Shown here piece after piece: positions 1 to 7,361 of a DNA stretch of 20,011 nt. Position 1 is the first letter of the stretch, and every line of letters starts with the position of its first letter. Below the pieces are notes generated by a model, which saw only the letters and a list, made by a program, of their open reading frames with translations, was not told where the DNA came from and did no database searches. Origin of the DNA: CAZKFA01 sp964551925 (GTDB lineage Bacteria; Cyanobacteriota; Vampirovibrionia; LMEP-6097); NCBI GenBank assembly GCA_964551925.1, contig CAZKFA010000033.1, forward strand, positions 1 to 20,011, read 5' to 3'. The translations under genes were made by a program, and so were the position numbers.

Positions 1-63
1 CACTGATGAATTGCTGTAAAACAATTCCCAAGACTGTTTCAAGCAGACCATTAAAAACAAAAT

Positions 64-81
64 AAAGGTCTAAGAACCTTT
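64..81 (-). terminator. weak hairpin terminator overlapping protease stop codon
   Basis: Reading the minus strand, AAAGGT pairs with ACCTTT around a six-base loop that contains the TAG stop of the protease gene. A T-rich run (ATTTTGTTTTT) follows. The stem is only 6 bp and AT-rich, so termination efficiency is uncertain. Confidence 0.4.
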
Positions 82-1926
82 GATCCTCAATATCTCAGTA
101 ATATTCAACCCTCTAAGCCGATCTATTAAGCGTATAGGTACTTCATAGTAACCATCGACGTCCTTAGTTAATAGACGAGAGAATCTCGCTTCAGGCGCAA
201 GATTTACTGGGATGGATCTTGAACCACCAGCAGCAATTGATTTATAGCCAGGCTTAACACGAACTAAAGATTTATACGCACTAGGCACAGCTACTCGCAC
301 AGAAGCTCTCAAATAATCACTTGTATTAGTTACACTAAGTTTACAGCGAGTAATGCGACGAGGATCAAGCGTGGGTTCACCAATCTGAATACTGGAGCGA
401 TATTCCAAACTAACATCAAAAGAATCTTCATCTCCTCCAGACAAATCAATATCACTAGGATTCAATGTTAGAGAGGCTTGACTCAGACTTCTAACGCCCG
501 GACGAATAGCAACATCATTAACATCATCAACGAAATCATTAGTAAAAGGAGCTTTTGCATGAAAAGCTAGAGCTAAATTAAGATCAAAATAGCTTCTATC
601 GTAAGGATCATAATAAGCACCACTAGCCTGAAGCTGAGGTCTATAATCGATCATATCTTTGTCTAATAAAATACTATCTCTAGTATTATTTTTGTTATTG
701 ATATAAATCAAAATACCATTCTGACGAATACTCGCCCAGCTATATTGCTTAATCCCATCAAAGCCAATCGGTTGACGGTATTCAGCGACATAGTAGCCAC
801 CTTTGGCACGAGGGAATTTGATCATCTTCACACCAGCATCAGATGATGATATTGGTGTGAGAGTGAATTCTTGATCTTTGCTTATAATATCACCTACGGT
901 GAGAATCTCATCAGCATCAAACCAACCAAGATCTTCTTTATTAATTGCATTATAGTGAGATAAATTCGGTGCTAGCCCCATAATACTCTGTGAGCCACCA
1001 TACTCAATGACATCACAATCTTCCTTCAAAGCCTCTTCGCCACAAGCATTAGCATTGTCATGATCCAATCCTAGATTATGTCCCAGTTCATGAGCAGCTA
1101 TTGCCACAGTATAATTAGAAGTATAAACAGCAGGATCATAAGATCTAACAATAGAAATAGAAGCTCGATGAGTGCCACTAACAGTCCACTTACCAAGACT
1201 ACCAACTCCTGCAGCAGAGAAACAATCACTATCTCGAGGAACCACAAAAATAATGCGATGATAATTACTAATAGTTACAACTTTAGCAGCTTCATCAACC
1301 ATGTCGAACATATTATTAACAACACTAGAACTCGCACAAATATTAGGAAAAGACCCTAGATCAAGTACCGTGTTATGAAGATTAAGCCTATCGCCAGAAA
1401 CCTCGTCAATATAGGCTTTGAGGCTGACACCGTTATTAGTAAATAAATTCTCTATAGAATTTGCAGCAAAGAAAAATCCAGTATCAGCATCTTCTTTCAC
1501 TCGCACAATTAGAAGATTCTGTGTGCCTTGAGCTTCAGACTTGGTCGCGTTAATAAGAAATTTATTACGCGAGTTTTGATTTGAATATTCAGTAACCACT
1601 AGATCATTACCTGATCTTGTAGCTTTAACTTTAATTAATTGTCCAGATTTAGGATTAAACTTAAACTTCGGAGAGAAGTGCAATTCAAGATCTCCGTCCT
1701 TAGTTCTCAGGTAATGTTCAATACTCGCACTTTTGTGATCAAAGTCATCAATATGTAGAGTAATAAGCTCACCTTCAAAAGTTTCAAATGAAGCGCTTCT
1801 ATTTGCTGTCAGCTGCTGAAATTTCTGAATATTGGCTTCGACCGCAAAAGTAGTCAATGCGAGCAAACACAGCAAACTAAAAATTCTCTTCAACACTGAA
1901 TTCATAATAACATATTGCTCCGGCAC
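70..1926 (-). CDS. secreted zinc metalloprotease (metzincin, gametolysin/M11-like)
   Basis: Probable extracellular zinc endopeptidase. Residues 279-290 read HELGHNLGLDHD, the metzincin HExxHxxGxxHD site: three zinc-binding His and the catalytic Glu. A SIMG Met-turn lies at about 314-317 and is followed by an N..NK.DLGW stretch like that of M11 (gametolysin) peptidases. A hydrophobic signal sequence (about residues 12-28, ending near VEA) indicates export. About 240 residues precede the active site and may act as a propeptide. The C-terminal ~130 residues look like a beta-sandwich (VTNTSDYLRASVRV...IPVNL). The first start is GTG at 1924-1926, six bases after a TAGAAT box (leaderless reading). 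The alternative is ATG at 1903-1905, which has GGAG 12 bases upstream and removes seven residues. Both keep the signal peptide. The metzincin call is firm; the exact family is inferred and the substrate unknown. Confidence 0.85.
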   Translation of the reverse strand: MPEQYVIMNSVLKRIFSLLCLLALTTFAVEANIQKFQQLTANRSASFETFEGELITLHIDDFDHKSASIEHYLRTKDGDLELHFSPKFKFNPKSGQLIKVKATRSGNDLVVTEYSNQNSRNKFLINATKSEAQGTQNLLIVRVKEDADTGFFFAANSIENLFTNNGVSLKAYIDEVSGDRLNLHNTVLDLGSFPNICASSSVVNNMFDMVDEAAKVVTISNYHRIIFVVPRDSDCFSAAGVGSLGKWTVSGTHRASISIVRSYDPAVYTSNYTVAIAAHELGHNLGLDHDNANACGEEALKEDCDVIEYGGSQSIMGLAPNLSHYNAINKEDLGWFDADEILTVGDIISKDQEFTLTPISSSDAGVKMIKFPRAKGGYYVAEYRQPIGFDGIKQYSWASIRQNGILIYINNKNNTRDSILLDKDMIDYRPQLQASGAYYDPYDRSYFDLNLALAFHAKAPFTNDFVDDVNDVAIRPGVRSLSQASLTLNPSDIDLSGGDEDSFDVSLEYRSSIQIGEPTLDPRRITRCKLSVTNTSDYLRASVRVAVPSAYKSLVRVKPGYKSIAAGGSRSIPVNLAPEARFSRLLTKDVDGYYEVPIRLIDRLRGLNITEILRIKGS

Positions 1927-1932
1927 AAGCAG

Positions 1933-1938
1933 ATTCTA
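1933..1938 (-). promoter_or_regulatory. -10 box for the metalloprotease gene
   Basis: TAGAAT on the minus strand lies six bases before the GTG at 1924-1926, so transcription would begin at or next to that codon. I see no convincing -35 box and no TGN extension. If translation starts at the ATG at 1905 instead, the leader would be about 20 bases. Confidence 0.4.
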
Positions 1939-1979
1939 GTGTATAGATATTAAGGCATGGTTAAGATAAAACAAGAGAT

Positions 1980-2402
1980 CTAGTGGCAACCCTGTGATTT
2001 CATTGAATTAATAATCGGGCAAGCAGTAGCAGGCATATCACCAGCACAAGATCTATCCAAAGCTTGCAAAGCCACTTTAGCATCAGTGAGCTTCTTTATT
2101 TCAGCATCAATAGAAACTATTTTCTTGCGAACTAAATCTTTAACATCCTGACCAAGAGCCTTACGATTAAAACGCAAATCTACTAACGCTCGGATCTCTT
2201 CTAGCTTGAAACCCAACTCCTGAGCCTGTTTGATAAAGTAAATATTCTCAATATACTCTGGCTCATAAGTCCTATAACCAGAAGCCGTTCTAGCTGGCTC
2301 TGGCAACAAACCTAAATCTTCGTAGTAATAAATAGTTTGTAAATTCACAGCAGCTAATTTGGCAAGCTGGCTGATCGTTAAGTTTTTCTGTTTTTTGACC
2401 AT
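1980..2402 (-). CDS. MerR-family transcriptional regulator (probable metal sensor)
   Basis: One-component regulator of the MerR family, which bind long-spacer promoters as dimers and untwist them when the effector binds. An N-terminal winged HTH (about residues 8-60, with LTISQLAKLAAV, YYYEDLGLL and GYRTY) is followed by a dimerisation coiled coil (about 75-116). The C-terminal loop has Cys119, Cys128 and Cys139-His140. CAGDMPATAC resembles the C-x(8)-C metal-binding loop of MerR/ZntR/PbrR. The partner Cys near residue 79-82 of classical MerR is absent (the region reads RFNRKALGQD), so the metal may be bound differently or the effector may differ. The gene is divergent from a barrel-like secreted protein across a double MerR-type dyad, its likely target. 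There is no ribosome binding site; the -10 TATAAT sits 11 bases before ATG, predicting a leader of only a few bases. Confidence 0.88.
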   Translation of the reverse strand: MVKKQKNLTISQLAKLAAVNLQTIYYYEDLGLLPEPARTASGYRTYEPEYIENIYFIKQAQELGFKLEEIRALVDLRFNRKALGQDVKDLVRKKIVSIDAEIKKLTDAKVALQALDRSCAGDMPATACPIINSMKSQGCH

Positions 2403-2413
2403 GATGTCTTTTA

Positions 2414-2419
2414 ATTATA
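2414..2419 (-). promoter_or_regulatory. -10 box of the merR-like gene, 20-bp spacer
   Basis: TATAAT on the minus strand. Twenty bases upstream is TTATGG, a weak -35 candidate, and the spacer contains the dyad CTATAGT-AGC-ACTATAG (read on the minus strand). A 19-20 bp spacer centred on a dyad is the classic MerR-regulated promoter design, so the gene probably autoregulates. Confidence 0.5.
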
Positions 2420-2470
2420 ACCCTATAGTGCTACTATAGCCATAACCTTATAGTAGCACTATAGGGTTAT
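2417..2470. promoter_or_regulatory. 54-bp inverted repeat with two MerR-type operators
   Basis: Bases 2417-2438 and 2449-2470 are perfect 22-bp inverted copies separated by 10 bp. Each arm contains its own dyad: CTATAGT-GCT-ACTATAG at 2423-2439 and TATAGT-AGC-ACTATA at 2449-2463. These resemble operators of MerR-family regulators. The element fills the whole space between the divergent starts, and its right arm runs up to the ATG at 2469. One dyad probably controls each gene. Confidence 0.75.
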
Positions 2471-2474
2471 GGCT

Positions 2475-3464
2475 ATGCGTAAAAATATATTAATTGCAGT
2501 AATTCTTAGCTTATTAAGCCACCAAACAGTCCAAGCCTGCTCCTTTGGTTGTCAAACTATTGGCAATTATGGCATCGGCGGCCCAATTATCACCATGCCG
2601 GCCTACACCATGCCTCAAGGTAAATTTGCTATCAACCTTGGTTTACAGTACCAAAACATAAATCAATTCTCCACTAATGAGCTTCAATCTTTGCAGCATG
2701 ATGAAGTTCACACCCACTCTCGTGATGCCGAAATGTTACTCAATGCCAACATGAGCTACGCAATCAGTGATGATTTGAATTTGATCTTAAATATCCCTTA
2801 TCGTTTTGTCTATGGAATCCAAGCTATTGAACATGATGAGATTATTGACGGTGGTAATTCTATTGGTTTTGGTGATATGAATCTATTAGCCAAATATCGT
2901 TTCTTCAAAGCTAAACAATCTAGCAAGGATAGAACCTGCCCTATCAAATCCTGTCTGCAAGCATCTTTGCTCGCAGGGATCAAACTGCCAACAGGCGACA
3001 CCAATGAGCGAAATGCTCACGGAGAACGTTTACCACCTGATGATCAACCAGGAACTGGTTCTTGGGATCCAATGGTTGGATTAGCTATTAGTTATCCTTT
3101 TGGTAATTTCTCTTGGGATACTAGTAGTATCTATCGCAGCTCAACTCAGGGTTCACAAAATATTACCCTTGGTGATCAAGCCAATTTCAATACTGCTCTG
3201 ACTTATAATTTTCCAAAGAGTGGTAGATTCAAACCTGCTGCGGTTTTTGAAATCAATGGCATATGGCAAGGACAACAATCAAGTGATCATGAGGACCAGT
3301 CACATGGCGGTCTGATAATTTCCCTTAGTCCTGGTTTAAGAATGGCAATAGATGATACCACCATTACCAATCTGTCATTGAGTTTCCCGGTAATTACCCA
3401 TCTTAATGGCAACCAACCAGAACCTGGGATACAAATTGGAGCTAGCGTTAGTAAAATATTTTAA
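2475..3464 (+). CDS. secreted beta-barrel-like transporter-family protein
   Basis: Probable outer-membrane beta-barrel protein of the broad phenol-degradation MetA-like / 'transporter' group often encoded near metal-handling genes. A signal peptide (MRKNILIAVILSLLSHQTVQA) leads to a mature protein starting CSFGC, reminiscent of the CxxC-type starts of that group. His-rich stretches (DEVHTHSRD and others) could bind metal. The hallmark GFGDMNLLAKYRF lies around residue 135, followed by alternating amphipathic strands to the C-terminal F. Start chosen at 2475 because AGGG (2463-2466) is eight bases upstream and RK then directly precedes the hydrophobic core; ATG at 2469 would add MA. It is divergent from the MerR-like gene and likely controlled by it. 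The stop overlaps that of metK by four bases. The metal link is inferred from the regulator and the Cys/His content. Confidence 0.75.
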   Translation: MRKNILIAVILSLLSHQTVQACSFGCQTIGNYGIGGPIITMPAYTMPQGKFAINLGLQYQNINQFSTNELQSLQHDEVHTHSRDAEMLLNANMSYAISDDLNLILNIPYRFVYGIQAIEHDEIIDGGNSIGFGDMNLLAKYRFFKAKQSSKDRTCPIKSCLQASLLAGIKLPTGDTNERNAHGERLPPDDQPGTGSWDPMVGLAISYPFGNFSWDTSSIYRSSTQGSQNITLGDQANFNTALTYNFPKSGRFKPAAVFEINGIWQGQQSSDHEDQSHGGLIISLSPGLRMAIDDTTITNLSLSFPVITHLNGNQPEPGIQIGASVSKIF

Positions 3465-4726
3465 GCAGCGGTTGCTAAACTAAAAGCTGCTTTAAGCTCT
3501 GCAACCTTATCTAATTTCTCCCAAGGTAGATCTAACTCAGGACGTCCAAAGTGTCCATAAGCCGCGATGTCTTGATAGAAACGACCGTTTCTTAATTTTG
3601 GCATTTCTCTGAGTTTAAAATTTTTGATTATAGAGTATGGTCTGAAATCAAAAATCTTAGTAACAGCTTCTGTAATCTTGCCATCATCAACAATCCCAGT
3701 ACCAAAAGTATCAACAAAAATACTAGTTGGATGAGCGACACCAATGGCATACGACAATTGGATTTCACACTTAGTTGCCAAGCCAGCTGCGACGATATTT
3801 TTTGCAGCATGGCGTGCAGCATAAGCTGCTGAGCGATCAACTTTAGTTGGATCTTTACCAGAGAAAGCACCACCACCATGACGCGCATAACCACCATAAG
3901 TGTCGACGATAATTTTTCTACCAGTTAATCCAGCATCACCTTGAGGACCACCAGTCACAAAACGACCCGATGGATTAAAGAAGAATTTTGTTTTAGCATC
4001 AGGTTTAATATTATATTTTGCAAAAACTCTGTCTACAACCTTGCTCTTGAGATCTTTTGCGATGATTGCTTGGATTTTCTGATTATCCTTCTCACCTCGA
4101 ATCTCTGGATCATGTTGTGTTGAAATCAGCACAGTATCTACTCTCGCAGGCTTGCCATTAGTATACTCAAGTGTCACCTGTCCCTTAGAATCAGGTCTTA
4201 GATAATGGATCTCTGGATCATTCTTCCGCACATCAGCAAGTACTTGCATCAATTGATGCGAGAGAGTTATTGCAAGCGGCATCAATTCTGGAGTCTCATC
4301 ACAAGCATAACCAAACATCAAACCCTGATCACCAGCACCAACTAGATCTGCTGGGTCAGTAGAATGCTCATCACGAGCTTCTTTTGCTGTAGTTACACCA
4401 GCAGAAATATCCGGCGACTGTTGGTCAAGTGTAACCATAACCGCGCAAGTATCAGCATCAAAGCCGCCACCCATCTTACCGTAATAACCAATCTCACGAA
4501 TTTTCGTTCTAACAATTTCACTTACAGCGGCATAGCACTCGGTAGTAATTTCACCGCCAACAACAACTAAACCTGTCGTACAAAAAGTCTCACAAGCAAC
4601 GCGTGATTCTGGATCTTGAGATAATATCGCATCAAGCACAGCATCAGAAATCTGATCACAAATTTTATCTGGGTGGCCTTCAGACACCGATTCAGAAGTA
4701 AATAAATATCTATTATTATTGGACAT
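3461..4726 (-). CDS. metK: S-adenosylmethionine synthetase
   Basis: Makes S-adenosylmethionine from methionine and ATP in the cytoplasm. The sequence is colinear with MetK: RYLFTSESVSEGHPDK at the N-terminus (GHPDK about residues 17-21), GAGDQGLMFGYA at about 130-141, FNPSGRFVTGGP, and the phosphate-binding GGGAFSGKD at about 284-292. All expected motifs are present. Start chosen at ATG 4724-4726, giving 421 residues and the usual N-terminus. An in-frame GTG at 4766-4768 would add 14 residues (MGQRSKLKMLQFDA) with no homology or ribosome binding site. An extended -10 (TGT-TACAAT) lies eight bases upstream of ATG, predicting a leaderless or nearly leaderless mRNA. I recognise no SAM riboswitch upstream. 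The stop overlaps the convergent barrel gene's stop in TTAA (3461-3464). Confidence 0.97.
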   Translation of the reverse strand: MSNNNRYLFTSESVSEGHPDKICDQISDAVLDAILSQDPESRVACETFCTTGLVVVGGEITTECYAAVSEIVRTKIREIGYYGKMGGGFDADTCAVMVTLDQQSPDISAGVTTAKEARDEHSTDPADLVGAGDQGLMFGYACDETPELMPLAITLSHQLMQVLADVRKNDPEIHYLRPDSKGQVTLEYTNGKPARVDTVLISTQHDPEIRGEKDNQKIQAIIAKDLKSKVVDRVFAKYNIKPDAKTKFFFNPSGRFVTGGPQGDAGLTGRKIIVDTYGGYARHGGGAFSGKDPTKVDRSAAYAARHAAKNIVAAGLATKCEIQLSYAIGVAHPTSIFVDTFGTGIVDDGKITEAVTKIFDFRPYSIIKNFKLREMPKLRNGRFYQDIAAYGHFGRPELDLPWEKLDKVAELKAAFSLATAA

Positions 4727-4734
4727 AGCATCAA

Positions 4735-4743
4735 ATTGTAACA
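4735..4743 (-). promoter_or_regulatory. extended -10 for metK
   Basis: TGT-TACAAT on the minus strand, ending eight bases before the metK ATG. The TGN extension can compensate for a poor -35, and none is visible. The box lies inside the possible GTG-started extension, which argues against that extension. Confidence 0.55.
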
Positions 4744-4846
4744 TTTTCAGTTTTGATCTTTGCCCCACGCATCCATCTTATCTTAATAGGTCCCTCGTCT
4801 AATTGGTGGAGTTAGGAATTTTTATTTTTTGCGTATGTAATAGGCA

Positions 4847-5260
4847 ATGGAACCCCGTTTAGAAGAACTATTGAGCGAAATACTAGTAATCAAAGACCTC
4901 TATGTTTGTGGTCGCTTGAACCAATCTATTTGTCTATCCACCGTTGGTGTGCGCAACAATGACAGCAACTCTAACTGGGAAAAATACGAACAACTTAGTG
5001 ATTCTTACGTAAAAGATTCAATCGTTGAATTATTCCAACGTCGCGACAATATCGTTGCTGAATTTGATGGTTCAAGACCAGTTTCAGCGAATGTACTTTA
5101 TGATACTTCTTACTTAGATTTTGATGAAGATTTAATGAATGACATGATGAGAGATTTCTTTGGTGGCAAAGATTCTATCGCTTTTGCTAGTTCATATAAT
5201 TATTTCGCTGAAGATTTCAACGCAATATTGAGTGAATTTATAATTGCAGATTTAGATTAA
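4847..5260 (+). CDS. small acidic protein of unknown function
   Basis: 137 residues, not recognised. It is acidic, rich in Asp, Glu, Ser and Tyr, with no signal peptide or membrane segment, so probably cytoplasmic. The start looks helical (MEPRLEELLSEILVIKDL). The C-terminal half holds aromatic-acidic stretches (YLDFDEDLMNDMMRDFFGG; EDFNAILSEFIIADLD) that could form a protein-interaction surface. A TAG lies directly upstream in frame, so ATG 4847 is the first possible start. Its only SD-like sequence, TAGG, is just two bases away. A TGTAAT at 4835-4840, six bases upstream, suggests a leaderless start, though weaker than the others here. The gene is divergent from metK and ends in a four-base stop overlap with the polyprenyl synthase gene. 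Intact length and clean junctions suggest a real gene. Confidence 0.7.
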   Translation: MEPRLEELLSEILVIKDLYVCGRLNQSICLSTVGVRNNDSNSNWEKYEQLSDSYVKDSIVELFQRRDNIVAEFDGSRPVSANVLYDTSYLDFDEDLMNDMMRDFFGGKDSIAFASSYNYFAEDFNAILSEFIIADLD

Positions 5261-6267
5261 TAGCCCCGCGCTAAAGTAAAATCTACTAAATCTAACAGAG
5301 ATTGCTTATAGATAGAATCTGGAAACGGACTCAAGGATTGTTTCGCCAATTCTCCAAACTCCCGAGCCTTCTCAAGACTCTTAGTCATAGAGCCAGTTTC
5401 AACAATTAATTTCTGTACTAATTGAGCTTGCTCAAACTTAATCACACTTGATTCCTCTGATTGAATTGCAATTACTCGTCCTTGCAAAGCAGTTCTAGCA
5501 GCAGCATCCAAGCTCTCTAAAGTATAAAGCAAAGGCAAAGTAATCTGCCCATCTTGCAAATCTTGTAATATTGGCTTGCCAAGTTCCTCACTACTACTCT
5601 GATAGTCCAAAATATCATCCACCAACTGAAAAGCCATGCCAAGATTCTTGCCATAAACTCTCAAGGCTTCAGAAGCATCACTATCACCAAGAACCAATGC
5701 TGGAGCCAAACACGAGGCTTCAAAAAGAGAAGCTGTTTTACTATAAGTCTTTTGATAATAATAATCCCAATCAAGTTCTGTAGAGAATTTTTTCTCTACT
5801 TGCTTGATTTCACCAGCACATAGTTCCGCTAGAACTTTGGCGTATAAAGCAGTCACTGAATTAATTCCAATCTTGCCAAGATTGACTGCTGCTTGCGCAA
5901 ACATAAAATCACCACTAATAACCGTAATGGCATTATCCCAACGACTATTAGCAGTTGGCTTGCCTCTACGAATTAGTGAATTATCTATGATGTCGTCATG
6001 GACCAAACTAGCTGTATGTATCAACTCACTAATCTCAGCCACCAAAAAAATCTTCTCGTTCTGTTCTTCACCCAACAAGCGACAACTAAGAAAACTCAAA
6101 GCCGGCCTAATACGCTTGCCACCAGCTCTAAAGATTTCCTGCAGAATACTAGATAAAGCAAAAGAATTAGGACAAATTTCTTCCAATAGTCGATGATCCA
6201 AGGTACTGAGATCTGCCGCAATTGGCTCAAGGATTTGTTTTAAATTTAAAGTGGTTGCTGAACTCAT
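5257..6267 (-). CDS. long-chain polyprenyl diphosphate synthase (IspB/SdsA type)
   Basis: Trans-prenyltransferase that condenses isopentenyl diphosphate onto an allylic primer to make the side chain of a quinone or similar lipid. GGKRIRP lies at about residues 49-55. The first Asp-rich motif DDIID is at 91-95 and the second, DDILD, at 217-221. The residue five before the first motif is Ala86, small, which in this family usually allows a long product. Length (336 aa) is normal. Product length cannot be fixed from sequence; octaprenyl to nonaprenyl would fit a respiratory quinone. ATG 6265-6267 is only 23 bp from the divergent tadA start, so the promoters must overlap. A TAAAAT box (minus strand, 6281-6286) is a possible -10. 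The stop overlaps that of the upstream unknown in TTAA (5257-5260). Confidence 0.93.
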   Translation of the reverse strand: MSSATTLNLKQILEPIAADLSTLDHRLLEEICPNSFALSSILQEIFRAGGKRIRPALSFLSCRLLGEEQNEKIFLVAEISELIHTASLVHDDIIDNSLIRRGKPTANSRWDNAITVISGDFMFAQAAVNLGKIGINSVTALYAKVLAELCAGEIKQVEKKFSTELDWDYYYQKTYSKTASLFEASCLAPALVLGDSDASEALRVYGKNLGMAFQLVDDILDYQSSSEELGKPILQDLQDGQITLPLLYTLESLDAAARTALQGRVIAIQSEESSVIKFEQAQLVQKLIVETGSMTKSLEKAREFGELAKQSLSPFPDSIYKQSLLDLVDFTLARGY

Positions 6268-6283
6268 TAGCTATTGCTATATT
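6255..6283 (+). promoter_or_regulatory. tadA promoter, extended -10, predicted leaderless
   Basis: TTGCTG (6255-6260), a 17-base spacer, then TGC-TATATT with the -10 hexamer at 6278-6283. Only seven bases separate the hexamer from the tadA ATG at 6291. The -35 and part of the spacer lie inside the first codons of the divergent polyprenyl synthase gene. Confidence 0.6.
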
Positions 6284-6290
6284 TTACATC

Positions 6291-6731
6291 ATGGCTAATG
6301 ATCATTCGTATTATATGGCAAAAGTATTAGAATTGGCTAAAGAATTAAGCCAAGCCAATATCGAAGTGCCAGTAGCTGCCCTCATAGTCAAAGACGGCAA
6401 GATTATTAGTGAAGCAGTAAACAATAGAGAACTGAATAAATCCGTCCTTGGGCACGCAGAGATCCAAGCCATCCAAAAAGCAAGTACTGTCATTGGCAAT
6501 TGGAATCTGAGTGGTTGCACCTTATATGTTAACCTTGAGCCATGTGCAATGTGCGCTGGCGCCATACTCCAAAGCCATATACAGACAGTAGTCTATGCTG
6601 CCACTGATGCTAAGGCTGGCGCCCTTGGCTCTCGCTACAACTTAACTACCAATAACCTAAAAGTCATAGCGGGAATCTACGAAACAGAAAGCAAAGAATT
6701 ATTACAAAACTTCTTTAAACAAAGACGCTAA
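6291..6731 (+). CDS. tadA: tRNA(adenine-34) deaminase-type protein
   Basis: Zinc deaminase expected to convert A34 to inosine in tRNA-Arg(ACG), widening wobble decoding. The zinc site is complete: HAE at residues 55-57 (zinc His and catalytic Glu) and PCAMC at 84-88 (two zinc Cys). The body (VPVAALIV, LYVNLEPCAMCAGAI, GALGS) matches TadA rather than cytidine or guanine deaminases. Length 146 aa is usual. Start chosen at ATG 6291 because it gives the standard N-terminus and lies seven bases after an extended -10; the longer reading from 6222 would run back into the opposing gene and add a non-homologous hydrophobic extension. The stop overlaps the convergent double-HTH gene by four bases (6728-6731). 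Confidence 0.93.
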   Translation: MANDHSYYMAKVLELAKELSQANIEVPVAALIVKDGKIISEAVNNRELNKSVLGHAEIQAIQKASTVIGNWNLSGCTLYVNLEPCAMCAGAILQSHIQTVVYAATDAKAGALGSRYNLTTNNLKVIAGIYETESKELLQNFFKQRR

Positions 6732-7357
6732 CCAATTGACTTATAATTAATTTCTAAATTGTGTACAAAGGTCTCAGTATCAGCAAAGACAGCAGCAAGA
6801 TTATCACCATACGTTTCTTTATATAAACGCTTCAGCTGAGCTTTAGTCGCATTGCCACGACAGTATGCACTGATAAAAAGTACCATGCGTGGATTGTCAT
6901 TATTCTCTACTTTAGTATCTATATTAAAGTAGTCAAACAATTGAGAGAAGCGTGACTCGACAGTTTTATTATTAATACCCAAAATTTTAGCTATACCTCG
7001 GTTAGACAAACCACTACAAGCTAACAATAAAGTTTCATTTAATCGCGGTCCCAAATCTTTAATCAAGCGCATTGGGTTCTCTGGTTGATAATCAATATAG
7101 TCAGTAGACAGTAGATTCAACACCAGCCGAATACGTTGATTGTAATATCGCTGATTAGCATCATCCTCTATGTGACTAAATTTACGATTAGATTCAGAGA
7201 ACATACGCTCTATAGATTTCAATGATAGATTCAACTCTGCTGCAATAGCCTTGTTATTCAATCCATAAGCAAGCAGCTCAATAAACCTACGCTTATTGAA
7301 TTTGAGATTCTGATTAGCGGAGTCTAATAGTTCTACTTTAAAGTCAAAGTTCGGAAT
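6728..7357 (-). CDS. double LuxR-type HTH regulator, apparent AUU start
   Basis: 209-residue protein with two helix-turn-helix units of the LuxR/GerE kind: about residues 18-63 (RFIELLAYGLNNKAIAAEL followed by LSLKSIERMF) and 104-146 (LLLACSGLSNRGIAKILG followed by NNKTVESRF). Each is followed by a similar N.R(I/M).LVL-type stretch, so the protein looks internally duplicated. There is no receiver or ligand domain. It may be a sigma-like or stand-alone regulator; its targets are unknown. The first conventional start (TTG 7259-7261) would cut off half of HTH 1. The frame stays open back to ATT at 7355-7357, where GGGAGG (7365-7370) sits seven bases upstream, inside the last codons of the peroxiredoxin gene. 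No ATG, GTG or TTG exists between. It follows the peroxiredoxin gene by four bases, so the two are probably co-transcribed. Confidence 0.82.
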   Translation of the reverse strand: MPNFDFKVELLDSANQNLKFNKRRFIELLAYGLNNKAIAAELNLSLKSIERMFSESNRKFSHIEDDANQRYYNQRIRLVLNLLSTDYIDYQPENPMRLIKDLGPRLNETLLLACSGLSNRGIAKILGINNKTVESRFSQLFDYFNIDTKVENNDNPRMVLFISAYCRGNATKAQLKRLYKETYGDNLAAVFADTETFVHNLEINYKSIG

Positions 7358-7361
7358 TTAT

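Noticed and set aside
3..65. Short open frame running in from the left edge and ending TAA
   Set aside because: About 20 codons with no recognisable content (LMNCCKTIPK...); too short at a window edge to call a gene tail.
1078..1359. 93-aa open frame on the plus strand inside the protease gene
   Set aside because: Antisense shadow of a well-supported gene; Asn/Ser/Arg/Thr-rich composition and no ribosome binding site.
4727..4768. 14-residue N-terminal extension of metK from GTG
   Set aside because: Does not match MetK N-termini, has no ribosome binding site, and contains the likely -10 box.
4727..4846. Possible SAM riboswitch upstream of metK
   Set aside because: I looked for SAM-I-like stems and a terminator; none is visible and a promoter lies eight bases from the start codon.
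6222..6290. Longer tadA reading with a hydrophobic N-terminus
   Set aside because: It would overlap the opposing gene by 46 bases and precede the promoter; TadA proteins start where ATG 6291 puts the start.
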